A stretch of DNA of 64,000 bases, taken from positions 124,001-188,000 of the forward strand of contig NZ_SRZX01000006.1 in the NCBI RefSeq assembly GCF_004792665.1, in the 5' to 3' direction. The notes under the pieces were generated by a model. The model saw only the letters and a program-made list of their open reading frames with translations. It was not told the DNA's origin and ran no database searches. The translations under genes were made by a program, and so were the position numbers. Source of the DNA: Marinobacter orientalis (GTDB lineage Bacteria; Pseudomonadota; Gammaproteobacteria; Pseudomonadales; Oleiphilaceae). This document shows positions 46,661-55,003 of the stretch, one piece after another. Each line of letters opens with the position of its first letter. The first letter of the stretch is position 1.

Positions 46661-47863
46661 TCAAGCTTCCGCGACCGGGCTGCGCTGGCGACTTGTCGCG
46701 TAATAATGGGCACCGAGAGCGGCCACAGGTGCCAGAAAGATGCAAACGGCAATGGGTAGTACGCCTTCGCCGAGCAGCAGCGGCATCATCTGGGCAATCA
46801 AGGCGCCGGCCAACAGCTGGATGAATCCCATCAGCCCGGAGGCAGTGCCCGCGGATGTTGGCGAACAGCTGATCGCCGCGGACTGGGCATTGGGTTGGCT
46901 GAATCCGCGTCCGAAAGTTACCAATGCCATTGGAAGAAACAGCGTGGCATAGCTCAGCGTACTACCGAGCGTGAAGCCGAGCAGTGCCAGTGCGCCGGTC
47001 AGCGAGAGCACATTACCTAACAACAGCGCCCGGTCGATGCTCGCGTGCCTGGCCAGTCGCGTCGACAGGAAACTGCCTGCCATAAAGGCCAGCGAAACTG
47101 ACAGGAACCAGGTCCCGAACACCGCGGAGTTACCGCCGAGGCCGTCGACGATATAGGGTGCGGTGCCAACGAACATATAGAATGCCGCGGCGATGCAGGT
47201 GGTGGAGAGTGCATAGCCAATATATCCCCTTGAGTTGAAGACACCGGCGTAACGCTGGATGACCGGCCCCAGCCGCAGGCTGTCGCTCCTGACACGGCAG
47301 GTTTCCGGCAATTGCAGGGTGGCGACAAGCAGCGCGACGCCGCCCGTGCCCAGGGAAACATAGAAAATGGCATTCCAACCCGCCCAGACGTTCAGAAAGC
47401 CGCCGACCGTCGGCGCGATTGTCTGGGCAGTGGCAATTGCCAGAACGACATAACCCATGCGGGCAGAGGCTCCCTCGCGACCATAGATGTCGATGATGAT
47501 CGTGCGAGCCATTACCATAGCGGCACTGCCACCAAGTGCTTGCAGTACGCGGCCGGCGATCAGGAGGGTTACATCGGGGGCAAGTGCCGCCAGCAGACTC
47601 CCGAGGGTGTGGAGAACCAGCCCCGCGAGCACGATTGGGCGACGGCCGAAGTGGTCGGCCAGCGGGCCGGACAATAACTGGCCGAATGCCAGCGTGAACA
47701 GATAAGCGGTAAAGGTGAGCTGAATCACGCCCACATCGGTCTGCAGCGCCCGCGCCGCGTCAGGCATCGCTGGCACGAACAGGTTCAGCGCCAAAGGACT
47801 CGCCATGGCAATCAGCGCCATCAGGGCAACAGATGGTGTGCGTACCGGGTTATCGGCAATCAT
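46661..47863 (-). CDS. Bcr/CflA-family MFS transporter
   Basis: 400 residues with 12 predicted membrane helices. The motif-A loop 'GPLADHFGRRPIVLAG' between helices 2 and 3 and 'GRVLQALGGSAAMVMARTIIIDIYGRE' (motif C region) place it in the DHA1 Bcr/CflA drug:H+ antiporter group. It starts 13 bases after the aldehyde dehydrogenase stop and precedes hpaD. In this setting it may export a toxic catechol or aldehyde intermediate, or move the substrate; direction and substrate are unproven. Confidence 0.85.
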   Translation of the reverse strand: MIADNPVRTPSVALMALIAMASPLALNLFVPAMPDAARALQTDVGVIQLTFTAYLFTLAFGQLLSGPLADHFGRRPIVLAGLVLHTLGSLLAALAPDVTLLIAGRVLQALGGSAAMVMARTIIIDIYGREGASARMGYVVLAIATAQTIAPTVGGFLNVWAGWNAIFYVSLGTGGVALLVATLQLPETCRVRSDSLRLGPVIQRYAGVFNSRGYIGYALSTTCIAAAFYMFVGTAPYIVDGLGGNSAVFGTWFLSVSLAFMAGSFLSTRLARHASIDRALLLGNVLSLTGALALLGFTLGSTLSYATLFLPMALVTFGRGFSQPNAQSAAISCSPTSAGTASGLMGFIQLLAGALIAQMMPLLLGEGVLPIAVCIFLAPVAALGAHYYATSRQRSPVAEA

Positions 47864-47876
47864 TTTCGACGCTGTC

Positions 47877-49307
47877 TCAATATGGGTCGCGGATGACCAG
47901 CAGGCGCAGTTCGGTCATGTCTTCAATGGCGTAGCGCACCCCCTCACGGCCAAGACCGCTGTCCTTGACGCCGCCATAAGGCATGTGATCCACGCGCCAG
48001 GAAGGCACGTCACCGATAACAACACCACCTACCTCAAGTTTGTCCCAGGCTTTCTGGATCTTGTAGATATCCCGGGTAAAAATGCCAGCCTGCAGACCGA
48101 AATCGGAATCGTTGACCTCGTCCAGAGCCGCATCGAAATCGCGAAAGCTGGACAGAATTGCCACCGGACCGAACGCTTCCTGGCAGTTCACATTGGTGTC
48201 CACAGGCACATTTTCCAGCAGGGTTGCCTGTAGCATAGCGCCGTCACGCTCGCCGCCAGCCAGCACCACCGCACCGGCTTCTGTAGCCTCGTGCACCCAC
48301 TTATGCAGGCGGATGGCTTCCTTCTCCGAGATCATCGGACCGATAAAAGTGCTTTCGTCCTTGGGGTCACCACTTTTCAGCGCTTTTACGGCTGCTGTCA
48401 GCTTTTCGCGCACTTCATCGTAGTGGCTCTCATGCACGATAATGCGCTGAACGCTGATGCAGCTCTGGCCGGATTGGTAATAGGCACCAAAAACGATACG
48501 GGCAACAGCGTCTTCAATATCGCTGCCCTCATCGACGATACAGGCGGCATTACCGCCCAGCTCCAGCACGACAGGTTTCTTGCCGGCACGCGCTTTGAGA
48601 GCCCAGCCTACATCCGGAGAACCGGTGAAACTGAGAAGCTTGAGCCGGTCGTCGGTAGTGAACAGGTCGGCTCCATCCCGGCGGCAGGGCAGGATTGAAA
48701 AAGCCCCTTTGGGCAGATTGGTTTCGGCCAGGACTTCACCGATGATCAGTGCGCCGATCGGGGTCAGGCTGGCGGGTTTCAAAACAAAAGGGCAGCCCGC
48801 TGCCAGCGCCGGCGCCACCTTGTGCGCTGCCAGGTTCAGCGGGAAGTTGAACGGCGAAATAAACGAACAGGGACCAATGGGTACCCGCTTCCACATACCG
48901 GTGTAGCCTTCGGCGCGCGGGTTGATGTCCATGGGCACTACTTCGCCGCCGATTCGCACAGTTTCCTCGGCGGCAATGCGGAAAGTATCGATCAGCCGGG
49001 TGACCTCGCCACGGGCGTCCCTGATCGGCTTGCCTGCTTCTATGCACAGTGCCTCGGCCAGTTCCTCGGAGCGTTCCTCGAAGCGCTTGACACAATGGTA
49101 AAGAATCGCCTGGCGCCTGTACGCCGGCAGCTTGCGCATCGGCTCGGCCGCGGCGGCGGCAGCGGCGATTGCCTGGTCGATGGCCTTGGCGTCGGCCAGC
49201 GCCACGTGAGTCGCCACTTCACCGGTATACTTGTCGTGAACCGCCAGATCCCGGTTTGCTGACACGGGGGTGTTGGCGAGGAAGTACGGGTAACTTTCTT
49301 GCAGCAT
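47877..49307 (-). CDS. NAD(P)-dependent aldehyde dehydrogenase of the hpa cluster
   Basis: 476 residues of the ALDH superfamily, with 'ISPFNFPLNLAAHKVAPALAAG', Glu in 'VVLELGGNAACIV' and catalytic Cys in 'YQSGQSCISVQRI'. It resembles lactaldehyde/glyceraldehyde-type ALDHs and is clearly distinct from HpaE. Possible jobs are oxidising succinic semialdehyde, a product of HpaI, or a hydroxyphenylacetaldehyde feeding the pathway. I chose the ATG at 49307, with GGAGAT 8 bases upstream. First gene of a unit with the MFS, hpaD and hydroxylase genes, behind two HpaR operators. Confidence 0.88.
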   Translation of the reverse strand: MLQESYPYFLANTPVSANRDLAVHDKYTGEVATHVALADAKAIDQAIAAAAAAAEPMRKLPAYRRQAILYHCVKRFEERSEELAEALCIEAGKPIRDARGEVTRLIDTFRIAAEETVRIGGEVVPMDINPRAEGYTGMWKRVPIGPCSFISPFNFPLNLAAHKVAPALAAGCPFVLKPASLTPIGALIIGEVLAETNLPKGAFSILPCRRDGADLFTTDDRLKLLSFTGSPDVGWALKARAGKKPVVLELGGNAACIVDEGSDIEDAVARIVFGAYYQSGQSCISVQRIIVHESHYDEVREKLTAAVKALKSGDPKDESTFIGPMISEKEAIRLHKWVHEATEAGAVVLAGGERDGAMLQATLLENVPVDTNVNCQEAFGPVAILSSFRDFDAALDEVNDSDFGLQAGIFTRDIYKIQKAWDKLEVGGVVIGDVPSWRVDHMPYGGVKDSGLGREGVRYAIEDMTELRLLVIRDPY

Positions 49308-49355
49308 TATGGATAATCTCCACCTGAAGAGGGCAGACGGGCCCGGCTGACTCAT

Positions 49356-49375
49356 TTACTTAACATATTAAATAA
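49356..49375. promoter_or_regulatory. HpaR operator O1a (start region of the aldehyde dehydrogenase transcript)
   Basis: TTACTTAA-CATA-TTAAATAA matches the perfect copy at 54918-54937 at 18 of 20 positions. It covers the expected +1 region of the promoter next to it. Its centre is 24 bp from that of O1b. Confidence 0.75.
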
Positions 49376-49376
49376 T

Positions 49377-49405
49377 AATTTAGTTAATATGTTATCTAAT
49401 GTCAA
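49377..49405 (-). promoter_or_regulatory. HpaR-controlled promoter of the aldehyde dehydrogenase-MFS-hpaD-hydroxylase unit, with operator O1b
   Basis: On the - strand: perfect TTGACA (49400-49405), 17-bp spacer, TAAATT (49377-49382). The operator TTAGATAA-CATA-TTAACTAA (49380-49399, - strand reading) fills the spacer, so bound HpaR would exclude RNA polymerase. Confidence 0.8.
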
Positions 49406-49446
49406 CGTCTTCAGGTCTGAAAATCTTTGTCCGGGGGAAGGGCCCT

Positions 49447-49869
49447 TCAGGGCTTCACTTCACAGAACTTGATCAGCAACTCCTCCAGCTTTTCCATGTC
49501 CTCGTGCGAGAAACGCTCGGTCATTTCCTGGTAGCGTGCCTCAAGGCGAGGACTCATACTCTCGAACATTTCCTTGGCCTTGTCGGTCAGGCTGATCAGA
49601 GTTCGGCGCTGGTCCTCCGTTGACTTGCGGCGTTTGATGTAACCCAGCTGTTCAAGCCGGTTGATGATTCCCGTGAGACTCGGGCTGAGAATGCAGCACA
49701 GCTCCGCGAGTTGCTTCGATTCCAGTTCCTCGAATTCATTAAGCGCGCGGATGACACGCCACTGCGGTTCGGTAAGGGGGATTTCCTGGAGCAGGGGGCG
49801 GAAAAAGCCCATGGCAGCCTCGCGGGCCTTGAGTAGCCGGAGGGGAAGTGAGTCATCAAACTTGCGCAT
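49447..49869 (-). CDS. hpaR: HpaR, MarR-family repressor of homoprotocatechuate catabolism
   Basis: 140 residues of the MarR winged-helix type. 'LPLRLLKAREAAMGFFRPLLQEIPLTEPQWRVIRAL' and 'CCILSPSLTGIINRLE' follow E. coli HpaR, the repressor released by hydroxyphenylacetates. The recognition helix is in 'ILSPSLTGIINRLEQLGYI'. It lies between the two leftward hpa transcription units. Four other palindromic sites nearby are its likely targets, and a weaker one sits in its own promoter. Confidence 0.93.
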   Translation of the reverse strand: MRKFDDSLPLRLLKAREAAMGFFRPLLQEIPLTEPQWRVIRALNEFEELESKQLAELCCILSPSLTGIINRLEQLGYIKRRKSTEDQRRTLISLTDKAKEMFESMSPRLEARYQEMTERFSHEDMEKLEELLIKFCEVKP

Positions 49870-49938
49870 GAGAAAGGTTACCTTAATCGTCCGGTCTCTG
49901 GAAATTCGGCCAGTTGTTGCCAGAATGGGTAATAGACT

Positions 49939-49966
49939 ATTTTATTAGTACGTTAAGGAATGTCTA
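49939..49966 (-). promoter_or_regulatory. hpaR promoter with degenerate HpaR operator
   Basis: On the - strand: TAGACA (49961-49966), 16-bp spacer, TAAAAT (49939-49944). The spacer holds TTCCTTAA-CGTA-CTAATAAA (- strand reading), a weakened form of the 20-bp palindrome. The layout equals that of the hpaH promoter, which supports autoregulation. Confidence 0.55.
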
Positions 49967-50085
49967 TCAGTAACAGCCGGACCAGACTTTTTGCTGCCGG
50001 GTCCTTTGCTGCCTGATTCCCGGACCATTCGGTACGATTGGCTTCGCTCAGCAGGCGAATGTGGCAAAAGTCTTACCGGACCGGA

Positions 50086-50107
50086 GCCCCGTGCATCGAA
50101 ACGGGGC
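50086..50107 (-). other. Hairpin after hpaE (possible weak terminator)
   Basis: GCCCCGT and ACGGGGC form a 7-bp perfect stem 14 bases after the hpaE stop, at the start of the 252-bp hpaE-hpaR gap. No clear T run follows. Confidence 0.4.
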
Positions 50108-50121
50108 CGGTTGGTCTCGCT

Positions 50122-51657
50122 TCAGCCTTTGCCAAGCTGCGGCACCTGATGAGTGCCGTGCGCGATGCAGACGTTCTTGGTTTCCATGTAGAAGTCGAAG
50201 CTCCAGTCGCCGCCATCACGGCCGATGCCGGACATCTTGATGCCCCCGAACGGAGACGGCAGGTTGCGGTTGTTCTCGGAGTTCACCCAAAGCATGCCAG
50301 CCTCGACATGTCGGGCCATGCGCATGGCCCGACCGGCGTTTTCGGTCCAGATGTACCCGGACAGACCGTATTCCGTATCGTTGGCGATCGCGATAGCTTC
50401 TTCTTCGGTATCAAAGGTGATACTGGTCAGTACCGGTCCAAAAATCTCTTCCTGCGCGATGCGCATCCCGCTGTTTGCTTCGGTGAACAGAGTCGGCTCC
50501 AGATAGTTGCCCGCCGGATCCAGATCGCCGTTCGCGTCGGTGATGCGCTTGCCACCCACGGCGATGTTGGCGCCATCCTCTTTAGCGATGTCGAAATAGC
50601 TCAGGACCTTGTCGTAGTGACCTTTGTGTACCAGTGGGCCGACTTCGGTGTCCGGGTCCAGTGGGTGACCGACCCTCAGCTTGCGAACCCGCTGCTCCAG
50701 TGCGGCCATGAACCTGTCACGAATACCACTCTGGATCAGCAGACGGCTGGAAGAGGTACAGCGCTGGCCGTTGAGGCTGTAGATCATGAACACAACTGCG
50801 TCCAGCGCCCGATCGAAGTGGGCGTCGTCAAACACGATGACCGGGTTCTTCCCGCCCAGTTCGAAATGCATGCGCTTGAGGGTGTCAGCACCCTGGCGCA
50901 TGACGTGTGAGCCAGTGGCGGACTCGCCCACCAGCGCCACAGCTTTGATCGCGGGATGTTCTGTCATGCGCTTGCCAGTGCTCTCGCCGAAGCCATTGAC
51001 CATGTTCCATACTCCTTTGGGCAGGATTTCATCGGCAATCTCGGCCAGGATATGGGCACTTAGCGGGGTCAGTTCGGCAGGCTTGTGAACAACGGTACAG
51101 CCTGCCGCCAGAGCCGGAGCGATTTTCCATGTGGACAGCATGAACGGCGTATTCCAGGGCGTGATGATGCCCACGGGTCCAATCGGGTTGCGAATAGTGA
51201 AGTTGGTGTGTTCCTGCTGCTGCAGTGAGAGGCCGTCCTGGGCTTCCGGTGCCTTGTCAGCGAAGAAGCGGAAGTTGGCGGCGCCGCGCTCGGCGGCCTT
51301 TTTCATGAAGCGGATCGCCTGACCGCAGTCCATGGACTCAACCAGCGCGATTTCGTCGGCGCGCTCGATCAGGCGGTCGGCGAATTTGTTCAGCAGTCGT
51401 TTGCGCTCGGCTCCCGGGGTGGCAGCCCAGGCTTCAAAGGCCTCCCCGGCAGCCTTGCAGGCGGCATCCATATCGTCGGTGGAACCGGCCATGACCCTGC
51501 CAATGGAAGTGTTGTCGGTCGGCGTGATGTTGTCGTATTCTGTGCCGCCGTTACCCATCGTGAACTCACCGTTGATGTAGTGGCCGGTGGTGTTGTTCCT
51601 GAAGCGTTCCAGGTAGCGCTGGGCACGTTCCAGGTTGGTCGCTTTTGTATCGCTCAT
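50122..51657 (-). CDS. hpaE: 5-carboxymethyl-2-hydroxymuconate semialdehyde dehydrogenase
   Basis: NAD-dependent second step of homoprotocatechuate meta-cleavage, oxidising the ring-opened semialdehyde. 511 residues of the ALDH superfamily in the HpaE group: 'IGPVGIITPWNTPFMLSTWKIAPALAAG', Glu in 'HFELGGKNPVIVFDDA', catalytic Cys in 'SLNGQRCTSSSRLL'. CAGGAGAA precedes the ATG. Last gene of the hpaH-hpaI-hpaG1-hpaG2-hpaE unit. Confidence 0.93.
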   Translation of the reverse strand: MSDTKATNLERAQRYLERFRNNTTGHYINGEFTMGNGGTEYDNITPTDNTSIGRVMAGSTDDMDAACKAAGEAFEAWAATPGAERKRLLNKFADRLIERADEIALVESMDCGQAIRFMKKAAERGAANFRFFADKAPEAQDGLSLQQQEHTNFTIRNPIGPVGIITPWNTPFMLSTWKIAPALAAGCTVVHKPAELTPLSAHILAEIADEILPKGVWNMVNGFGESTGKRMTEHPAIKAVALVGESATGSHVMRQGADTLKRMHFELGGKNPVIVFDDAHFDRALDAVVFMIYSLNGQRCTSSSRLLIQSGIRDRFMAALEQRVRKLRVGHPLDPDTEVGPLVHKGHYDKVLSYFDIAKEDGANIAVGGKRITDANGDLDPAGNYLEPTLFTEANSGMRIAQEEIFGPVLTSITFDTEEEAIAIANDTEYGLSGYIWTENAGRAMRMARHVEAGMLWVNSENNRNLPSPFGGIKMSGIGRDGGDWSFDFYMETKNVCIAHGTHQVPQLGKG

Positions 51658-51675
51658 GTTGGTTCTCCTGAAGGC

Positions 51676-52458
51676 TCAGTATTTATCGCCGTAGTATTCT
51701 TTTTCGGAGACAATGCGCGTCTCCAGTGAGCAGATGTTTTCGATGGTGCAGACCACCGTGTCGCCAGGCTGCATATCGACCATACCGTGCGGGGTGCCGG
51801 TGGCAATCATGTCACCCGGGTTCAGGGTCATGATCTTGCTCAGGTATTCCACCAGAAAGGGAATGTCGAAGATCATGTCACTGGTGGAGCCGTCCTGGGT
51901 GATCTTGCCATTGACCTCCGTGGTCAGGCGCAGGTTGCTGACGTCTGGCACGTCCTCCCGGTCGACGATCCACGGCCCCATTGGTAACAGGGAATCCCGG
52001 CTCTTTACCCGCAGATTGGGGCGATAGTAATTCTCGAGGTAATCCCGGATCGCGAAGTCGTTGCATACGGTGTAGCCGGCTACGTACTCCATCGCATCTT
52101 CACGCCTGATGTTCTTGCCGGTTTTGCCGATCACCGCTACCAGTTCGCACTCGTAATGCTGGAAGTCGATATTGTCGGGCCGGTAGCTGACCTGCTTGTG
52201 CCCGGTCAGGGTATTGGCATGCTTGATAAATACCAGAGGTTCCTTGGGAGGTTCGAACGCCAGTTCGGTGGCGTGGTCGGCGTAGTTCAGACCCAGGGCG
52301 AAGATAGTGCCGGGCTCCTTTACCGGAGGGAGCCAGGTGATATCATCCGAACCCAGTGATACTTCCAGTACCTCGCCGTCACTGGTAGTGATGCGATCGT
52401 TGGTATCGATGTCGACATCCAGTTCACGGCCGTCAAAAATGATGCGCGCGTGTCTCAT
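51676..52458 (-). CDS. hpaG2: HpaG C-terminal-type subunit (FAH-family isomerase/decarboxylase)
   Basis: Fumarylacetoacetase-fold protein of 260 residues, matching the C-terminal half of fused E. coli HpaG: 'GTIFALGLNYADHATELAFEPPKEPLVFIKHANTLTG', metal-site Glu in 'HYECELVAVIGK' and 'VCNDFAIRDYLENYYRPNLRVKSRD'. With HpaG1 it decarboxylates 5-oxo-pent-3-ene-1,2,5-tricarboxylate and isomerises the product. It starts 3 bases after hpaG1. Confidence 0.92.
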   Translation of the reverse strand: MRHARIIFDGRELDVDIDTNDRITTSDGEVLEVSLGSDDITWLPPVKEPGTIFALGLNYADHATELAFEPPKEPLVFIKHANTLTGHKQVSYRPDNIDFQHYECELVAVIGKTGKNIRREDAMEYVAGYTVCNDFAIRDYLENYYRPNLRVKSRDSLLPMGPWIVDREDVPDVSNLRLTTEVNGKITQDGSTSDMIFDIPFLVEYLSKIMTLNPGDMIATGTPHGMVDMQPGDTVVCTIENICSLETRIVSEKEYYGDKY

Positions 52459-52461
52459 GGC

Positions 52462-53130
52462 TCAGGCACCTCCAAGTGTGTTGGTGAGGGTGCCGACGCC
52501 CTCGATGCTTGCTTCCACTCTGTCACCCCGGGCGACCGGAACACGGTCACCGGCAAAGCCGACGGCGATAATCTCCCCCGGCTGCAGGGTCATGATCCAG
52601 GAGATGGTGCTGATCAGCTCGGCAACGCTGCGCTCCATGTCGGCCAGTGCAAATGCGCTCTTCTGTTCACCATTGACGCGGATGGTGACGGTGAGGGCAT
52701 CCGGGTTGTCGATGGTGTCGGCCGGGACAATCTCCGGGCCGACAGGCGCGGAAGTGTCCAGGCATTTACCCTTGATGTCGGGCCGGAAGTAGCTTTCCTC
52801 CGGCAGCGAAAAATCGCTGACGATGGTGTAGCCACCAACATAATTCAGCGCTTCTGCCTGACTGACGCGGCATGCCTCCTGGCCAATGACCACGCCCAGA
52901 CTGGCGCCAACTGCCATGGCCGGAGCGTCGCTGCCGTCGAAATCCTTGGCCCATTCCACTTCCGCGCCATCAACATTCCAGGTGTTGCGGGGCTTGTAAT
53001 ACAGTACCGGCTGGGTCGGTGGCTTGTTATAGGGGGGCTGGTTGAATGTGCCCTCCAGAGCAGTCAACTGGGACTTGTCGTTCAGTGCGACGCAGACCAG
53101 CTTGCTGCGAACCAGGGTGTTTGCTGTCAT
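52462..53130 (-). CDS. hpaG1: HpaG N-terminal-type subunit (FAH-family isomerase/decarboxylase)
   Basis: 222-residue FAH-fold protein matching the N-terminal half of fused HpaG: 'VCVALNDKSQLTALEGTFNQPPYNKPPTQPVLYYKPRNTW' and 'VGGYTIVSDFSLPEESYFRPDIKGKC'. In E. coli both halves are one chain, so here the enzyme is probably a heteromer. I chose the ATG at 53130, with AAGG upstream; an earlier in-frame ATG would run into hpaI. Confidence 0.9.
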   Translation of the reverse strand: MTANTLVRSKLVCVALNDKSQLTALEGTFNQPPYNKPPTQPVLYYKPRNTWNVDGAEVEWAKDFDGSDAPAMAVGASLGVVIGQEACRVSQAEALNYVGGYTIVSDFSLPEESYFRPDIKGKCLDTSAPVGPEIVPADTIDNPDALTVTIRVNGEQKSAFALADMERSVAELISTISWIMTLQPGEIIAVGFAGDRVPVARGDRVEASIEGVGTLTNTLGGA

Positions 53131-53162
53131 GATTAACCTTTTGTTGTGATGGCCGGGATCGA

Positions 53163-53969
53163 TCAATAACCGGCCTGAGGTTTGTCCTCTTGAACCGGTG
53201 CGCCCTGCTTGAAGCGCTGCGCCAGCTTTCTGGTTTCGTTGGCCAGGATCATGGTGTCGACGCCCACACCGACGAAATTGGCACCCTGCCCGATGTAGCT
53301 TTGCGCCAGAGACGGGTCGGGGCAGAGCAGGCCGGCATATTTGCCGGCAGCACGTATCCTGTTGAGGCCCTTGTTGATGGCGTCGACCACCTCGTGGTTG
53401 CCTGCGTCACCGATGTAGCCCATGGATGCGGACAGGTCTGATGGGCCTATGAAGACCCCGTCGACACCTTCAATGGCCAGAATGTCATCGAGATTGTCCA
53501 TGGCACTGGCGGTTTCCACCTGGACGATCAGACAGATCTCGTCATTGGCTTTCTTCAGATAGCCTGGTATCTGGTTCCAGCGGGCGGCGCGGGCCAGCGA
53601 GGTTCCCAGGCCGCGAACGCCGGCCGGTGGATAGCGAACTGCCTTTACCAGCTGTTTCGCTTGCTCCGCGTCCTCTACCATCGGGACCAGCAGCGTCTGC
53701 ACACCAATATCCAGCAATTGCTTGATCAGTGCAGTATTGCCTTCAACACAACGTACGACCGGGGCGACGTCGTAGGGTGCCATGGCCTGAAGGTGAGACA
53801 TGATGGTGCGCAGGTCGAACGGGGCATGTTCGCCGTCAATCAGCAGCCAGTCAAAACCGGCTACCGCGGCGATTTCGGCCGCGCTGTTGTCCGGCAGGCC
53901 CAGCCAGAGCCCATATTGGGTTTCTCCAGTTGCCAAACCCTGTTTGAAACGGTTTTCGGGCAGTTCCAT
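53163..53969 (-). CDS. hpaI: 4-hydroxy-2-oxo-heptane-1,7-dioate aldolase
   Basis: Class II metal aldolase that splits 4-hydroxy-2-oxoheptanedioate into pyruvate and succinic semialdehyde, the last step of the pathway. 268 residues with catalytic His in 'LLIDGEHAPFDLRT', metal Glu in 'IVQVETASAMDNLDDI', 'GVDGVFIGPSDLSASMG' and 'GANFVGVGVDTMI'. It lies between hpaH and hpaG1. Confidence 0.95.
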   Translation of the reverse strand: MELPENRFKQGLATGETQYGLWLGLPDNSAAEIAAVAGFDWLLIDGEHAPFDLRTIMSHLQAMAPYDVAPVVRCVEGNTALIKQLLDIGVQTLLVPMVEDAEQAKQLVKAVRYPPAGVRGLGTSLARAARWNQIPGYLKKANDEICLIVQVETASAMDNLDDILAIEGVDGVFIGPSDLSASMGYIGDAGNHEVVDAINKGLNRIRAAGKYAGLLCPDPSLAQSYIGQGANFVGVGVDTMILANETRKLAQRFKQGAPVQEDKPQAGY

Positions 53970-53993
53970 GCTTGTTCCCCCAGTGCAATCTGA

Positions 53994-54797
53994 TTATTCG
54001 AAGTTCAGGCTCACGCCACCCAGAGAGCCGAAATCTGCATGCACGGTATCGCCGGCCTTGACCGGGACGGGGCGGGTGAAAGAGCCGGACAGGATGACCT
54101 GGCCCGGTTCGAGACCCACATCGTGTGGCGCGAAGCGCTTGCAAACCCAGGTGATACCTTTGAGGGGGTTCCCCAGAACGCCACCGGCCAGGCCCGTTTC
54201 TTCGATCTGGCCGTTCAGGTACAGCATGCATCCGGCCCAGCGCAGGTCGATGTCCATCGGGCGAATGGGGCGGCCACCCAGCACGATGCCTGCATTGGCG
54301 GCATTGTCCGAAATGGTGTCATAGACCTTGCGCGTGTAGCCGGTGTCGGGATCAGTGCGCAGGCACCGGGCCGCGATCAGTTCGAGAGAGGGGATTACGT
54401 AATCAGTGGCGTTGATAACATCGAAAATGGTGACGGTGCTGCCGAACAGAGGCTTCTTCAGGACAAAGGCCAGTTCGACTTCTATACGAGGATCAAGGAA
54501 GTCGGATGCCTTGATGGTGGTGCAGTCCTCGAACAGCATGTCATCAAGCAGTACGCCATAGTCCGGCTCATCGATATTGGATGACATCTGCATGGCGCGA
54601 GAAGTCAGGCCTATCTTATAGCCTATCACCTTGCGGCCTTCGGCAACTTTACGGTCCACCCAGGCTTTCTGGATGCTGTAGGCATCCTCGATGGTCATAT
54701 CCGGGTAGTCGAGTGTCAGGGCCGGAATCTGTTTGCGGCTGGTCTCGGCCTGATAGAGACGGTCGGCAGCCGTTTCGATCTGTTCTTTCGTCAACAT
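53994..54797 (-). CDS. hpaH: 2-oxo-hept-3-ene-1,7-dioate hydratase
   Basis: Mg2+-dependent hydratase of the FAH-fold hydratase group (like MhpD). It adds water to give the substrate of HpaI. 267 residues with 'AYSIQKAWVDRKVAEGRKVIGYKIGLTSRAMQ', 'EPDYGVLLDDMLF', 'IEVELAFVLKKPL' and 'ILSGSFTRPVPVKAGDTVHADFGSLG'. First gene of the leftward hpaH-I-G1-G2-E unit, behind a promoter with a perfect HpaR palindrome. Confidence 0.94.
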   Translation of the reverse strand: MLTKEQIETAADRLYQAETSRKQIPALTLDYPDMTIEDAYSIQKAWVDRKVAEGRKVIGYKIGLTSRAMQMSSNIDEPDYGVLLDDMLFEDCTTIKASDFLDPRIEVELAFVLKKPLFGSTVTIFDVINATDYVIPSLELIAARCLRTDPDTGYTRKVYDTISDNAANAGIVLGGRPIRPMDIDLRWAGCMLYLNGQIEETGLAGGVLGNPLKGITWVCKRFAPHDVGLEPGQVILSGSFTRPVPVKAGDTVHADFGSLGGVSLNFE

Positions 54798-54914
54798 GCT
54801 TGCTATGCACCTTTAATCTGTCGGGTGGATGACCGGCGATGATGGCCCGCCTCGAGCCGCAGTTGCACGGGTTCGGAGCCCGGAGGCGCTCTGTGACTCA
54901 ATGATAATGCTCTC

Positions 54915-54942
54915 ATTTTAGTTAACATATTAACTAAGTCAA
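54915..54942 (-). promoter_or_regulatory. HpaR-controlled promoter of hpaH with perfect operator O2
   Basis: On the - strand: TTGACT (54937-54942), 16-bp spacer, TAAAAT (54915-54920). The operator TTAGTTAA-CATA-TTAACTAA (54918-54937) has perfect 8-bp arms and covers the spacer and parts of both boxes. Confidence 0.85.
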
Positions 54943-55003
54943 GAGGCAGATTTCGGGCTTTTGAGCACCTGCCTGGCAGGCCTGTCTCATTTCAAAGAGT
55001 GTG

